A stretch of 64,000 nt of DNA, taken from Martinezella hainanensis. Lineage in GTDB: Bacteria; Pseudomonadota; Alphaproteobacteria; Rhizobiales; Rhizobiaceae. The notes under the pieces are model-generated. The model was given only the letters and a program-made list of their open reading frames with translations. It searched no databases and was not told the DNA's origin. Numbering within the stretch: position 1 is the stretch's first letter; every line of letters begins with the position of its first letter. Of this stretch, positions 15,493 to 25,823 are shown one piece after another. Location of the stretch: NCBI RefSeq assembly GCF_900094555.1, contig NZ_FMAC01000002.1, positions 62,001 through 126,000 of the forward strand, written 5' to 3'. Position numbers and translations under genes: made by a program.

Positions 15493-17013
15493 TCAAACCC
15501 TCCTGCCGCTCGATGCTCCATCAATCTGGTGCCATTTGCGGCCGTCGCGTTCGATGAGTTCGTCGGCGGAGGCTGGGCCGGTGCTGCCGGGGGCGTAAGG
15601 ATCGGGCTTGCCGCCTTCCGCCCAGAGGTCGAGGAAGGGCTGTACCGCCGCCCAGCCGGCTTCGATACCGTCGGCGCGCTGGAACAGCGTCTGGTCGCCG
15701 ACGAAGAGTTCGTAAAACAGGCTCTCGTAGCCGGTCTGCTTGCCGATATCGAAACTGTCGGCATAGCGGAAATCGAGCGAAACTGGCGCGGTTTTCAGCA
15801 CGAGGCCCGGCGACTTGATCGAGATTTCCATGTCCAGGCCTTCGTCGGGCTGCACCTGGATGACGAGCCTGTTCGGCGGCAGTTCGGGTCGCGAGCCGTG
15901 GCGCGGGAACTGCGCGAAGGGCACCTGCCGGAAGGTGATGACGACTTCCGTATCGCGCGCCTTCATTGCCTTGCCGGTGCGCAGGTAGAAGGGCACGCCG
16001 GCCCAGCGCCAGGTATCGACGAAGAGCTTCAGCGCCACGAAGGTTTCAGTGTTGCTGTCGGGCGCGACATCGGGGGTCTGAGTAAAGGCAGGCAGGTCCC
16101 TGCCGGCGATCGGGCCGGCCGTATAGGCGCCGCGCACGCCGTTCTTGGCCGCTTCCTCGCGCGAATACAGGCGCAGCGCCTTCAGCACCTTGCCCTTTTC
16201 GTTGCGGATGGATTCTGCGTCGAAGCTGTTCGGCGGCTCCATTGCCACCATCGCCAGCAGCTGGAAGAGGTGGTTCGGCACCATGTCGCGCAGCGCGCCG
16301 GTTGCATCGTAGAATTTGCCACGCGTACCGACATCGACGAGTTCTGCTGCCGTGATCTGCACGTGGTCGATATAATTGTTGTTCCACAGCGCCTCGATCA
16401 TCATGTTCGCAAAGCGCGTCGTCATGATGTTCTGGACGGTTTCCTTGCCGAGGAAATGGTCGATGCGGTAGATTTGGCTTTCATGCGTGTGGTTCAGCAG
16501 CCGCGCGTTCAGTGCCTGCGCAGATGCGAGATCGTTGCCGAAGGGCTTTTCGATTGCGATACGGCGGAAGGCGCCGGTCGCCTCGTTCATCAGTCCGTTT
16601 TCGGAAAGTTTCTCGGCAATATCGCCGAAGAAGCGCGGCGGCACGGCGAAATAAAAGGCCGCATTGGCGGTCGGCGCATGCGAGAGATAATCCGAGATCT
16701 CCTTATAGACGCCGTTCTGGGTGAAATCGCCGGAGATATAGCTGATGCGCTTGCGCAGGCTTTGCCATGCCGCCTGCCGCTCAGGATCGTCCATGTCGCC
16801 GGAGGTTTTCAGGAATGATTCCAGGCGATCCAGCAGCATCTCGACGCCGCCGGTCTCGATGCCGATGCCGAGGATATGCAGATCCTCTCCGATAAGCCCG
16901 CTACGGGTCATGTTGATCAGCGTCGGGATCAGCAGGCGCCGGGTGAGATCGCCGGCGGCGCCGAAGATCACGAATGTCAGCGGCGGGGCTGGTGCGACGT
17001 CGGGGGTGGTCAT
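15493..17013 (-). CDS. zwf: Glucose-6-phosphate dehydrogenase
   Basis: A 506-residue enzyme oxidising glucose 6-phosphate to 6-phosphogluconolactone, feeding the Entner-Doudoroff and pentose phosphate routes and producing NADPH. The dinucleotide motif is FGAAGDLTRR near residue 17, and the substrate signature RIDHFLGKE carries the catalytic histidine. GGAG precedes the ATG. Rhizobial zwf is often clustered with pgl and edd. Here it stands alone and its motifs (RRLLIPTL rather than the usual RKLLPAL) are somewhat divergent, suggesting a second, alternative isozyme. Confidence 0.92.
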   Translation of the reverse strand: MTTPDVAPAPPLTFVIFGAAGDLTRRLLIPTLINMTRSGLIGEDLHILGIGIETGGVEMLLDRLESFLKTSGDMDDPERQAAWQSLRKRISYISGDFTQNGVYKEISDYLSHAPTANAAFYFAVPPRFFGDIAEKLSENGLMNEATGAFRRIAIEKPFGNDLASAQALNARLLNHTHESQIYRIDHFLGKETVQNIMTTRFANMMIEALWNNNYIDHVQITAAELVDVGTRGKFYDATGALRDMVPNHLFQLLAMVAMEPPNSFDAESIRNEKGKVLKALRLYSREEAAKNGVRGAYTAGPIAGRDLPAFTQTPDVAPDSNTETFVALKLFVDTWRWAGVPFYLRTGKAMKARDTEVVITFRQVPFAQFPRHGSRPELPPNRLVIQVQPDEGLDMEISIKSPGLVLKTAPVSLDFRYADSFDIGKQTGYESLFYELFVGDQTLFQRADGIEAGWAAVQPFLDLWAEGGKPDPYAPGSTGPASADELIERDGRKWHQIDGASSGRRV

Positions 17014-17185
17014 GAGCGCATCTCCTTCTGGCGGCCATACTCGGGGCTTCTGGACGACATCGACTATCTCCTCGGAGCTATTGCTGTTTCAGCTTTGGCT
17101 TGTCATGTTCTAGCGCGGGCTGACGCCGGTTGTCGATGGGATCGACGCACCGCCGTCGGCCGGGATTTCGGGATTGGCAAATAGC

Positions 17186-17956
17186 CTATTTTTTCACGGC
17201 GACGAGGAACAGCCGCGGGAAGCGCAACAGCACCTTGCCGTCGACAAGCGGCGGATAGGCTTTCTCGATACGCTTCAGATATTCGGCGGCGAAGGCGTCA
17301 CGATGTTCGGCGCCGGCATGGTCGAGATAGGGGCGCAGGCCCGTGGCCTTCACCCATTCGACGATCGCCGCCGCATTCTCCAGTGCGTGATTGTAGTTGG
17401 TGTGCCAGATGTCGACGCGCTGCGACTTGCCGATCAGCCTGTTGTAATAGACCGAAGGTTCGGGCAGTGGATTGCGGCGCACGCTCTTCTTCGCGAAAGC
17501 ATCGCTCCAGGGACCGTTCTTTGCGGTCTCCTCCATCATCAAATGGCTCTGCTCGGTCAGATTGTCGGGCATCTGAACGGCAAGGACGCCGCTGGGCTTC
17601 AATCCGTCCATCAGCTCATCGAGAATGTCCAGATGGTTCGGTAGCCATTGAAACACGGCGTTGGCGAAGAGCAGGTCCACGGGCTCTTCCGGCCGCCATG
17701 TGGCAAGATCGGCCTTGACGAAGCTCGTGCCGGGCATGCGCTTGCGCGCCGCCTCCAGCATATTGTCGTCGCTGTCGAGGCCGGAGACGCCGGCAGCGCC
17801 ATAGCGCTCGACGATCAGCTCGGTCGAATTGCCGGGGCCGCAACCGAGGTCGATCGCTTGCTCGACGCGCTGCAGCGGCACCTGCGCCAGCAGGTCGCGC
17901 GCCGGGCGCGTACGTTCATCCTCAAATTTCACATACTGGCCGGCAGACCATGCCAT
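17186..17956 (-). CDS. tam: Trans-aconitate 2-methyltransferase
   Basis: A 256-residue SAM-dependent methyltransferase that methylates trans-aconitate, a by-product that inhibits aconitase. SAM motif I is [10 protein letters not shown] near residue 36, and the N-terminus ([19 protein letters not shown]) and QWLPNH segment are typical of Tam. It starts 15 bases after the TerC-like gene stop on the same strand, so the two are probably co-transcribed. Confidence 0.9.
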   Translation of the reverse strand: MAWSAGQYVKFEDERTRPARDLLAQVPLQRVEQAIDLGCGPGNSTELIVERYGAAGVSGLDSDDNMLEAARKRMPGTSFVKADLATWRPEEPVDLLFANAVFQWLPNHLDILDELMDGLKPSGVLAVQMPDNLTEQSHLMMEETAKNGPWSDAFAKKSVRRNPLPEPSVYYNRLIGKSQRVDIWHTNYNHALENAAAIVEWVKATGLRPYLDHAGAEHRDAFAAEYLKRIEKAYPPLVDGKVLLRFPRLFLVAVKK

Positions 17957-17971
17957 GAGCGTATCCTCTTC

Positions 17972-19531
17972 CTAGATTGCATATTCCAACGGTTGAATCC
18001 GCACTTTGTCGATATTTCGGCCATTGAGCTTGACCACTTCGAAAGCGAGCCGGCCAGAGTTGAAACGTTCGCCCTCGTGCGGCAGGTGACCGAGGCCCCA
18101 GAGGATGAAACCGGCAAGTGTCGAATAGCGATCCGTCTCGTCGATGAGATCGATGCCGACCAGCTTGGAGAGATGGCGAATGTCGATCCAGCCGTCGACG
18201 GTCAGCGATCCGTCCTCGCCCTTGTCGATCGTCAGCGGCTCGTTGTCCTCGTCGGGGAATTCGCCGGCAATGGCCTCGAACAGGTCCGTCGTCGTCACCA
18301 GTCCTTCGATCTCGCCATATTCGTCGAGCACCAGCGCCATGGCCTGGTTTGCCTGCCGCAGCCGTTCCATCAGCTTCAGCACGTTGATGCTCTCATGCAC
18401 GGCGAGCGGCTGGCGGATCGAGCGTTCGAGGTCGATCTCGCCCTTCTGCATCAGATCGCGCATGACGTCGCGGGCGCTGGCGATGCCGACGAATTCGTCA
18501 AGGCTGCCGCGCACGACCGGAAAGCGCGAATGGCCCATCTCGATGACGCGGCGCTGCTGTTCCTCGCGCGGCTTGTCGAGATCGAGCCAGACGATATCCG
18601 TGCGCGGCGTCATGATTGAGCGGACCGAGCGATCCGCGAGCGTCAGCACGCCATGGATCATGTCCTTCTCTTCGGTGGAGAACACCTCTTCGCCGACCGA
18701 TTCCACGGCCGTCTTTTCCGCCGCCTCGCCAAGCGCACCCTGCGGGCGCGTGGCGCCGAGAAGGCTCAGCACCGCATCGGCGGTGCGATTGCGGATATTG
18801 GTCGGCGTGATCAGCCGTTCCTTGTTGCGCCGGGCAAGCTGGTTCAGCGCCTCGATGATGATCGAGAAGCCGATGGCCGCATAGAGATAGCCCTTCGGCA
18901 CATGGAAACCGAAGCCTTCGACCACAAGTGAGAAGCCGATCATCATCAGGAAGCCGAGGCAGAGGATGACCACGGTTGGATGTTTTGAGACGAAGGCCAT
19001 CAGCGGCTTCGACAGGAACAGCATGACGCCGACCGCGAAGATGACGGCAACCATCATCACCGAAAGTTCCTGTACCATGCCGACGGCGGTAATGACGCTG
19101 TCGAGCGAGAAAATGGCATCGAGCACGACGATCTGCACGATCACCTGCCAGAAGACGGCATGGACCACCTTCTTTTCGCTCTGTGACTCATGTCCCTCCA
19201 GACGCTCATGCAACTCCATCGTGCCCTTGAACAAGAGGAACAGGCCGCCGAAGATCAGAATGAGGTCGCGACCGGACAGGCTGAAGCCCCAGATCGACAT
19301 CAGCGGCGCCGTCAGCGTCACGACCCAGGCGATGGAGGCAAGCAGCGCCAGGCGGATGATGAGGGCCAGCGCCAGGCCGATCATGCGCGCGGCGTCACGC
19401 TGATGCGGCGGCAGCTTGTCGGCCAGAATCGCGATGAAGACGAGATTGTCGATGCCGAGAACAATCTCGAGAACGATCAGGGTAGCAAGACCGATCCACA
19501 TGGAAGGGTCGGATAGCCAGTCGAAGATCAT
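17972..19531 (-). CDS. TerC-family inner-membrane protein fused to CBS and CorC/HlyC domains
   Basis: A 519-residue protein in three parts. Residues ~1-245 hold seven or so membrane helices with TerC acidic motifs ([17 protein letters not shown]). Residues ~300-420 are a CBS pair that probably senses nucleotides. Residues ~430-515 are a CorC/HlyC transporter-associated domain. This is the YoaE/YegH arrangement. TerC relatives export manganese or other divalent metals, so metal homeostasis is likely but unproven. The ATG overlaps an upstream stop (TAATG); no strong ribosome binding site is visible. Confidence 0.88.
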   Translation of the reverse strand: MIFDWLSDPSMWIGLATLIVLEIVLGIDNLVFIAILADKLPPHQRDAARMIGLALALIIRLALLASIAWVVTLTAPLMSIWGFSLSGRDLILIFGGLFLLFKGTMELHERLEGHESQSEKKVVHAVFWQVIVQIVVLDAIFSLDSVITAVGMVQELSVMMVAVIFAVGVMLFLSKPLMAFVSKHPTVVILCLGFLMMIGFSLVVEGFGFHVPKGYLYAAIGFSIIIEALNQLARRNKERLITPTNIRNRTADAVLSLLGATRPQGALGEAAEKTAVESVGEEVFSTEEKDMIHGVLTLADRSVRSIMTPRTDIVWLDLDKPREEQQRRVIEMGHSRFPVVRGSLDEFVGIASARDVMRDLMQKGEIDLERSIRQPLAVHESINVLKLMERLRQANQAMALVLDEYGEIEGLVTTTDLFEAIAGEFPDEDNEPLTIDKGEDGSLTVDGWIDIRHLSKLVGIDLIDETDRYSTLAGFILWGLGHLPHEGERFNSGRLAFEVVKLNGRNIDKVRIQPLEYAI

Positions 19532-19866
19532 TAATGTGCAAGCTTGGCGCTGGCCGTGATGGGCCTGCCAATTCTTTCCTTCTGTTTGTCGGGTGAGATG
19601 CCGCGCGCCAACGTTACCGCGCGGCTCATACAGCCGTCGCTATCCGGATCGCTATTTGTCGGGCCGGCTTTCCTGGAGCAGGAACTATGAGGCTCGCTTT
19701 CGGGCATGGGCGGCAATCTGGACACGAAATGAGATTTGCGCAAGGGCATCGGATAAAACAGTCTATCCGGATTGCATGACACTTTTTCGAAAACGCTGCC
19801 GCACCGCCCGGTTGAGCCGAACGATGTGAGCAACTATTGGGATTTCTTCATTGAGGCCGGCAGAGT
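19532..19866. other. Gap between the TerC-CBS and alcohol dehydrogenase genes
   Basis: A 335-base gap with no recognised gene. A minus-strand open frame (19531-19833, 100 codons) ends in TAA overlapping the TerC ATG, but its composition and lack of any known motif make coding doubtful. The promoter of the TerC-tam unit presumably lies here. Confidence 0.45.
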
Positions 19867-20907
19867 TCAAAATTTCGTGATGACGCTGATGCCGTTGCCC
19901 TCGGCCTTGTCGAGCGACATTAGCGCTGGGACAGCCTCTTCGAGGCTGATCCTGCGGCCGATGAGCTTCTGCGGTGCGATCTTGCCGGCGGCGAGCATGT
20001 CGAGCATGGCGTCATAGCGCCAGGCCTGCATGCCGTGGCTGCCATAGATCTCCAGCTCGTGGCCGATGACCTGCGCCATCGGGATCTGCGGTGTCGCATA
20101 GTCTCCGAGCATAAGGCCGACCTGCACATGCCGACCGCGTCGGCGCAGGTTCTTGATGGAGTTGAAGCAGGTTGCGGGGTGGCCGAGCGCATCGATCGAG
20201 ACATGCGCGCCGCCCTTGGTGATCTCGCGCACGGCCTCGGCCACATCGGCGACCTCGGCCGCGTTGATGGTCGCGACGGCCCCGCATTCGCGCGCGAAGG
20301 CAAGCTTCTCGTCGGAGATATCGATGGCGATGGCATTGGCCCCGAGCGCGCTAGCGATCATGATTGCCGAGAGGCCGACACCGCCGCAGCCATGCACGGC
20401 GATCCACTCGCCCGGCCGCGTCTTCGCCTGATCGGCAACGGCGCGGAAGGAGGTGGCAAAGCGGCAGCCAAGGCTTGCCGCCGTCGCGTCATCGACCGAT
20501 TCTGGCAGGTGGACGAGATTGGTGTCGGCATAGTCGATCGCGACATATTCCGCAAAGGAACCCCAATGGGTGAAGCCCGGCTGGAACTGGCTGGGGCAGA
20601 CCTGCTGGTTGCCGGAATGGCATTCGGCGCAATGGCCGCAGCCGGAGACGAAGGGAACGGTGACGCGGTCGCCCACCTTGAAGCGCACGACGCCGCGGCC
20701 GGTCGCGACCACCTTGCCGGCAAGCTCATGCCCCGGCACATGCGGCAGCTTGATATCCGGATCATGACCCATCCAGCCATGCCAGTCGCTGCGGCAAAGC
20801 CCGGTCGCGCCAACGGCGATCACAACGCCGTCTTCGCCCGGTGTCGGATCTGGCAGGGTGCGGATTTCGGGTGTTGCCTCGAAGGCCTCGTAATACATCG
20901 CTTTCAT
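19867..20907 (-). CDS. Zinc-dependent alcohol dehydrogenase family protein (MDR)
   Basis: A 346-residue medium-chain dehydrogenase. The catalytic zinc site is seen in [10 protein letters not shown] and PGHELAG. The structural zinc site has four cysteines spaced as [15 protein letters not shown], and the Rossmann motif is GCGGVGL near residue 173. The substrate is unknown; relatives are often annotated alcohol dehydrogenase. AGGGAGAA fixes the start at 20907. The frame remains open upstream, but this extension crosses an intergenic repeat and is not coding. Confidence 0.88.
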   Translation of the reverse strand: MKAMYYEAFEATPEIRTLPDPTPGEDGVVIAVGATGLCRSDWHGWMGHDPDIKLPHVPGHELAGKVVATGRGVVRFKVGDRVTVPFVSGCGHCAECHSGNQQVCPSQFQPGFTHWGSFAEYVAIDYADTNLVHLPESVDDATAASLGCRFATSFRAVADQAKTRPGEWIAVHGCGGVGLSAIMIASALGANAIAIDISDEKLAFARECGAVATINAAEVADVAEAVREITKGGAHVSIDALGHPATCFNSIKNLRRRGRHVQVGLMLGDYATPQIPMAQVIGHELEIYGSHGMQAWRYDAMLDMLAAGKIAPQKLIGRRISLEEAVPALMSLDKAEGNGISVITKF

Positions 20908-21100
20908 GGGAGTTCTCCCTTTCTCCTGACGATCCGTGCGGCTCATCACTTTTGCTGATGGACCCATTCGCCAAGCTGTTGTTTCGACGCATGAAAATTG
21001 CGCTATGAATGCGATATCGGGCGCTTTGTTGCAAATGGATTTTGCCGCGCAGTTTCTGCTTGACCCTCGGGTTGCTCGGTTATTTGCTCTTCGCCACCCA

Positions 21101-21148
21101 GAGCAATTCCAGGAAAAGTGCGCAGCGGTTTTCCGCCCGGAATTGCGT
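21101..21148. repeat. Dispersed palindromic repeat, family A, copy 2
   Basis: GAGCAATTCC pairs with the GGAATTGC end around AAAAGTGCGCAGCGGTTTTCC. It is close to the copies at 32695, 26171 and 47720. Confidence 0.8.
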
Positions 21149-21162
21149 GAAGATAAAGAGAA

Positions 21163-21199
21163 GAGCGGTTCAGAGGTTCCGTGAAAAGCCGAACCGCTC
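21163..21199 (+). promoter_or_regulatory. Leader hairpin before the branched-chain aminotransferase
   Basis: GAGCGGTTC at 21163 and GAACCGCTC at 21191 are perfect 9-bp arms with a 19-base loop, ending 17 bases before the ATG and just upstream of the AGAGAGGAAAG ribosome binding site. It could affect translation; no leader peptide was found. Confidence 0.45.
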
Positions 21200-21216
21200 A
21201 AAGAGAGGAAAGACCC

Positions 21217-22104
21217 ATGTCCGTCGATACGTCGCCCCGTACCACCACCTGGACCTATGTCGAGGGAGAATGGCTTTCCGGCAATCCGCCGCTGATCGGG
21301 CCGACCTCGCATGCCATGTGGCTCGGCTCGACCGTGTTCGATGGTGCCCGCTGGTTCGATGGCATCGCGCCCGATCTCGACCTTCATTGCCAGCGCATCA
21401 ATCGCTCGGCCGTTGCCATGGGGCTAAAGCCGGTCAAGACTTCCGAGGAGATCGAGGCGCTCGCCTGGGAAGGCATCAAGAAATTCGACGGCAAGACGCC
21501 GATCTACATCAAGCCGATGTATTGGGGCGAGCATGGTTCGCCGGGCAGCGTCGTTGCCGTCGATGCGGAATCGACGCGCTTTGCTCTCTGCCTGTTCGAA
21601 GCGCCGCTTGGCGGCACGGGCGGCATCACGCTCACCGTCTCGCCTTTCCGCCGTCCGTCGCCGGAAACGGCGATGACCGACGCCAAGGCCGGCTCGCTTT
21701 ATCCGAATAGCGGTCGTATGATCCTCGAAGCAAGGGGTCGCGGCTTCAACAATGCGCTGGTGCGCGACATGAACGGCAATGTCGTCGAGACGGCATCCTC
21801 CAACGTCTTCATGGTCAAGGACGGCATCGTCTATACGCCGATCGCCAACCGCACCTTCCTCGCCGGCATCACGCGCGCCCGCGTCATCGGCCTGCTGCGC
21901 CAGGAAGGCTTCGACGTCCGCGAGGAGACCCTCTCCGTCGAACAGTTCATGGCGGCCGATGAAATCTTCACGACCGGCAACTATTCCAAGGTCGTCAGCG
22001 TCAATCGCCTGGATGGTCGCGAATTCCAGGAAGGCCCGGTCGCCCGCAAGGCGCTGGAACTGTACATGGATTGGGCACACGGCCGCAGCGCCAGCGAAGA
22101 GTGA
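21217..22104 (+). CDS. Branched-chain amino acid aminotransferase (fold-type IV)
   Basis: A 295-residue PLP enzyme expected to exchange amino groups between glutamate and branched-chain 2-oxo acids. The PLP lysine is in [14 protein letters not shown] (about residue 156), and the phosphate-binding [13 protein letters not shown] block follows. The start at 21217 has AGAGAGGAAAG upstream. Rhizobia usually carry more than one ilvE-like gene, and this subgroup (ARWFDG N-terminal motif) is not the ilvE beside ilv genes. Exact substrate is uncertain. Confidence 0.88.
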   Translation: MSVDTSPRTTTWTYVEGEWLSGNPPLIGPTSHAMWLGSTVFDGARWFDGIAPDLDLHCQRINRSAVAMGLKPVKTSEEIEALAWEGIKKFDGKTPIYIKPMYWGEHGSPGSVVAVDAESTRFALCLFEAPLGGTGGITLTVSPFRRPSPETAMTDAKAGSLYPNSGRMILEARGRGFNNALVRDMNGNVVETASSNVFMVKDGIVYTPIANRTFLAGITRARVIGLLRQEGFDVREETLSVEQFMAADEIFTTGNYSKVVSVNRLDGREFQEGPVARKALELYMDWAHGRSASEE

Positions 22105-22132
22105 GCCGCCATCGACCGCGAGGGCAATGGGA

Positions 22133-22672
22133 TCATTGCCTGGTGTCGCCGGCCTCGAAGGCAGCCTTTGTCATGCTGTAGGAGGCAAAGGGCTCGTCGT
22201 GATAGGTGGTCCGGCGCGGCTGCGACAGGCCGAGCTTTTGCGCGACGCGGATGGATGCCGCGTTGCCGGGTGCGATATCGGCAATGACGCGGTCGAGTTC
22301 GAGTTTCTGGAAGGCATGGGCGAGAACGGGCTTTGCCGCTTCCGTTGCGTAGCCCTTGCCCCAGGCAAGCCTGTTCAACCGCCACCCGATCTCGATATCA
22401 GGCCCGATGGCGTCGGCGGGTATCAGCAATATCCAGCCGAGGAATTGCGTGAGATTTTCTCGGGCGCGGATCGACCAGTAACCCAGGCCATCGCCGAAAT
22501 CCGCTTCGATCCGGCCTTTCACGAAGGTCCGGTGCGCTTCCGTATCGTGCCATGGGCCTGGAATGAAGCGCGTCACCTCCGGATCGCGATCCATGGCGAT
22601 GCAGTCGCCAAGGTCGGCCATGGTGCGGGGGAGGAGGATCAGTCGCTTGGTTTCGAAGCTTGGAAGCGCCAT
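22133..22672 (-). CDS. GNAT-family N-acetyltransferase (RimJ/RimL-like)
   Basis: A 179-residue acetyltransferase using acetyl-CoA. The N-terminal FETKRLILLPRT motif is typical of the RimJ/RimL subgroup. The acetyl-CoA loop is seen at WGKGYATEA near residue 103, and GNAASIRVAQKLGL is the usual C-terminal signature. The substrate may be a protein N-terminus or a small molecule. It converges with the aminotransferase gene across 28 bases. Confidence 0.85.
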   Translation of the reverse strand: MALPSFETKRLILLPRTMADLGDCIAMDRDPEVTRFIPGPWHDTEAHRTFVKGRIEADFGDGLGYWSIRARENLTQFLGWILLIPADAIGPDIEIGWRLNRLAWGKGYATEAAKPVLAHAFQKLELDRVIADIAPGNAASIRVAQKLGLSQPRRTTYHDEPFASYSMTKAAFEAGDTRQ

Positions 22673-22808
22673 AGAGATATCTCCACAACTGCCAATGACG
22701 GGAGAATATCAAAAGCGCGTTTGAGCTCAACCTGACTTGCATGGAATCGCGGCGAACTGACCGCGATTCCAGTCTGTATGCTCCGTATCGATGGCGATGC
22801 CGAGCGGG

Positions 22809-24038
22809 CTACTCCGCTTCCTTCTTCGGGCTGACCCACCAACAATACACCGCTCCGAGCGCCAGCAGCACGCAAGTTCCGAGAAACACCGCGGGCATGC
22901 CGATATGGCCGCCGACAAAGCCGCCCATGACAGGCCCTGCCACCTGACCGACATATTGCGACGAGATGGAAAGACCTAGAATGCTGCCCGTCGCCGCATC
23001 CGGCACGTTATGCCGGATCACAGCCGTGATGCAGGGCAACAGCCCGCCGAGCGCCACCCCCATCAGGAAGCGCAGTGCGATCAATTGCCAGGCCGAGGTC
23101 ACGAAAGCCTGCGGGATCAACAGCAGCGCCGCAACCGCAAGAGCTGCGGTGATGACGCTCCAGTAGCCGATGCGGTCGGCGAGCTTGCCGAGCCAGGAGG
23201 ATGACAGGATGCTGCCGAGTGCGGCGGCGGCCATAACGACGCCCGAGACCATCGTCACGTTGGCGTCGCTGACGAACTGCGCGACATAGACTGTTATGAT
23301 CGGCTCGATCGACATATTGGCGAGCATCAACAGCAGGCCGAGCGACAGCATGGCGATGACCGGGCGCTTGTTCGAAATGGAAGCCCAGCTGCCGCTTGCC
23401 TTCGCCGCCTTCTTCCGAGCCGTGGATTTCTCCTCCTTGATCAGGAAGGTCGTCGCCAGGAAGGTGAAGAAGATCACGCCGCCGGCCAGCAGGAAGGTGC
23501 CGCGAATACCGATAACAGGCGGCAGCGCGCCGCCGATCAGCGGTCCGACGAGATTGCCGGCCATGATGCCGGCCGACAGCGTGCCGAGCGCCCAGGCGGA
23601 GCGATGCTTCGGCGTCTGTGCGGCCACCAGCACCATCGATCCCGAGGCGTAGCCGCCTGCAAGACCGGTGAACAGACGCAGCGCCACCAGTTCCCAGACG
23701 TTTCCGGCCATGCCCATCAGCGAGATCGCGATCGTCATGCCCAAGCTCGCGCGGATCAGCATCAGCTTGCGGCCGTAGATATCGCCGAGCCGCCCCCAGA
23801 GCGGCGCGACGAAAGCGGCGGCAAAAAAGGTGGCGCCATAGGCGATGCCGGACCATTGCACGATCGCGGCCTTGTCGCTGACGCCGAGTTCCTCGACATA
23901 GAGCGGCAGAAAAGGGAGCAGCAGCGTCATTGCCACGATCGTCGTGAACGAGCCGAGGAGGCAGATGATCAGGTTCCGCATCCAATGCGCGGTTTCCGGC
24001 TCTGCCGGTGCGGCTGCATCCCATCTCGTCTCGGTCAT
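22809..24038 (-). CDS. MFS drug-efflux-type transporter
   Basis: A 409-residue major facilitator with 12 predicted membrane helices and the loop 2-3 signature GRLGDIYGRK. The central loop (~residues 195-215) is basic (KEEKSTARKKAAK). Its similarity is to DHA1-type drug exporters, but the substrate is unknown. The start overlaps the PEBP gene stop by four bases (ATGA), so the two are translationally coupled, which is an unusual pairing. Confidence 0.87.
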   Translation of the reverse strand: MTETRWDAAAPAEPETAHWMRNLIICLLGSFTTIVAMTLLLPFLPLYVEELGVSDKAAIVQWSGIAYGATFFAAAFVAPLWGRLGDIYGRKLMLIRASLGMTIAISLMGMAGNVWELVALRLFTGLAGGYASGSMVLVAAQTPKHRSAWALGTLSAGIMAGNLVGPLIGGALPPVIGIRGTFLLAGGVIFFTFLATTFLIKEEKSTARKKAAKASGSWASISNKRPVIAMLSLGLLLMLANMSIEPIITVYVAQFVSDANVTMVSGVVMAAAALGSILSSSWLGKLADRIGYWSVITAALAVAALLLIPQAFVTSAWQLIALRFLMGVALGGLLPCITAVIRHNVPDAATGSILGLSISSQYVGQVAGPVMGGFVGGHIGMPAVFLGTCVLLALGAVYCWWVSPKKEAE

Positions 24039-24721
24039 TTCTCGGCCTTTGCATTCAATGTGTAAAACAATGCCTGGCTGCCTGACGCCAGGACATGACC
24101 CTTTGCCGCGGCGATGAGGTCGGCGCGGGTGAACAGGTCGGGAAGGTTCAGTCGGTCGACATCGAGCGCATAGACGGTGACGTGGTAGCTGTGGATGCGC
24201 TCGTCGTTCCAGGGCGGGCAGGCGCCCATATAACCGCCATGCGGCCCATCCTTCAAGTTGCCGCCACCGGCACCGTTCTGGCCGCGCCGCCCATAGGCGG
24301 TGCGCTCAAGCGGCAGGCCGCCGGAGGAGGCGCCGTTTCCGTCCGCACCTTCGGCGAGGCTGGTGCGCGAGGCCGGGATGTCGGCCAGTACCCAATGGAC
24401 GAATTCCATCCGCTTGAAATCCTTGGGGATGGTCTTGTCGGCCTTGTTGAACAGCGAGAAGTCCGTGGGAACGTCGGGGTCGACCATGGTCAGCGCGTAG
24501 GAACGCGTGCCCTTCGGCCCCTTCGACCATGAGACGCCCAGGCTCTTGTTTGGTCCGGGCGCCGATTTGTCTGATGATGTCGAAATGCAGGAGGCGTTTT
24601 CCGGCAGCAGCATCCGGCCGTTGCTCTTGGCAAACGTCACCTTGAGGTCGGCCGATAGCGCCGGCGTGGCGATGGCTGCGGCGATGATGGTGGCGTTCAG
24701 AACTTTGAGCATGGTTTTCAT
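24035..24721 (-). CDS. YbhB/YbcL (PEBP, Raf-kinase-inhibitor-like) periplasmic protein
   Basis: A 228-residue protein of the phosphatidylethanolamine-binding fold. A signal peptide of about 23 residues ends at PALSA, placing it in the periplasm. The fold signature is seen in TMVDPDVP and FVHWVLADIP, with GGYMGACPPW in the binding-pocket region. Ligand unknown. It is upstream of and overlaps the MFS transporter, suggesting a joint role. Confidence 0.87.
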   Translation of the reverse strand: MKTMLKVLNATIIAAAIATPALSADLKVTFAKSNGRMLLPENASCISTSSDKSAPGPNKSLGVSWSKGPKGTRSYALTMVDPDVPTDFSLFNKADKTIPKDFKRMEFVHWVLADIPASRTSLAEGADGNGASSGGLPLERTAYGRRGQNGAGGGNLKDGPHGGYMGACPPWNDERIHSYHVTVYALDVDRLNLPDLFTRADLIAAAKGHVLASGSQALFYTLNAKAEK

Positions 24722-24829
24722 GATGTTGCCCTTTCGTGTTGCGGCTCCTGTGAGCCTTCGAGGGCAGGGTCTAACAAATTCGTGCCGAGCGTCGGCGCAC
24801 GCAAACGCTCAAAATGCAGTCTCAAACGC

Positions 24830-25708
24830 TCACGCGCTGCGAAGTCGATCGGCGAAGCGGCGTGGCGAGCGATAGCCCGTGGCTAGGGCGGCTTCCCGTA
24901 GCGAAAGTCCGTCTTCGCTGAGCAACGTTGTCGCCAGCGCCACGCGCTCGCTCGCAAGCACGTCCCGCAGGGAGGCGCCCTCGCGGGACAACCGCCGACG
25001 CAGCGTCGCATTGCTGGTGCCGAGCTCGCTGGCGATGAGATCGGCCGTCCAGGGGCGATCCGGCTGCCACCGCACCAGTGCGCGCACCGCCTCGGCGGTT
25101 GTCTCGGGCGAGCCGGGCAGGGCGCCGCGCATCCCGAGCACCATCAGTATCTCAAGGAGCCTGTGCTCGATCAGCGGGATCGGCAGACCGCCGGCGGCAA
25201 TGCCTTCGCCCGCATGGTTGATGGCCGCTGCCAGCAGCGGATCGAGCGGCAAGTCCGCCTGTGACGCGATTTGTGTGGGCGGAAAGGCTTTCGCCGCCCG
25301 CCGCGTCAAATCCTCGGGAAAGGTAATGAAAATCGCCCGATAGGCTCCGGTCTGCGGGTCTGGATCGTTGACGACATCGCCGCTCCAGCCGGCCGGCAGC
25401 ACGAGCACCGTACCGGCCGCAAAATGCCGCTGTCGCCCCATGCTGACGATTTCCTTGGAACCTTCGAGGATGGCGACGATTGAAACCTGTGAAAAGGCCG
25501 AGCTGGCAATGCGCTCGCGTTCGCGCGTGACGAAGGTGAAGAGCGTGGAATAGCTACCGATGCCGCTCGGCGAGACCGTCGGGCGATTATCCTTTGCCGC
25601 CAGGCGGCGCAGCTTTTCCAACATGTGGTGATGAGCCTCGGACACTGCGATGGCTTCCTGCTGGTTGGGGGTAGCGCTGAGTGTGGACCACACGGATGGC
25701 GATGCCAA
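24830..25708 (-). CDS. AraC-family transcriptional regulator
   Basis: A 292-residue regulator with an N-terminal cupin-like sensing half (AAGTVLVLPAGWSG) and a C-terminal double helix-turn-helix (residues ~205-290: IASELGTSNATLRRRLSREG and LREAALATGYRSPRRFADRL). It may begin instead at ATG 25624 (MLEKLRR). It is followed 108 bases later by the PEBP-MFS pair on the same strand and is divergent from an NTF2-like gene; either could be its target. Confidence 0.85.
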   Translation of the reverse strand: MASPSVWSTLSATPNQQEAIAVSEAHHHMLEKLRRLAAKDNRPTVSPSGIGSYSTLFTFVTRERERIASSAFSQVSIVAILEGSKEIVSMGRQRHFAAGTVLVLPAGWSGDVVNDPDPQTGAYRAIFITFPEDLTRRAAKAFPPTQIASQADLPLDPLLAAAINHAGEGIAAGGLPIPLIEHRLLEILMVLGMRGALPGSPETTAEAVRALVRWQPDRPWTADLIASELGTSNATLRRRLSREGASLRDVLASERVALATTLLSEDGLSLREAALATGYRSPRRFADRLRSA

Positions 25709-25823
25709 GTCCGCAAAGCGCCTTGTTGGTTCGGCTGCCTCATGTTATTTTCTGATTGTATTTTGCAATCGGTCTTGGCGTACCAGCAGAAATATTGTGC
25801 GTCTGCAAGGGAGGAGGCACATC

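Larger units (their letters stand above)
20908..21216. other. Divergent promoter region with repeat and hairpin
   Basis: A 309-base gap between the divergent dehydrogenase and aminotransferase genes. It holds a family A repeat (21101-21148) and a hairpin (21163-21199). No other feature was recognised. Confidence 0.5.

Noticed and set aside
15529-16818. 429-codon plus-strand open frame opposite zwf
   Set aside because: Antisense to glucose-6-phosphate dehydrogenase with no domain or start signal of its own.
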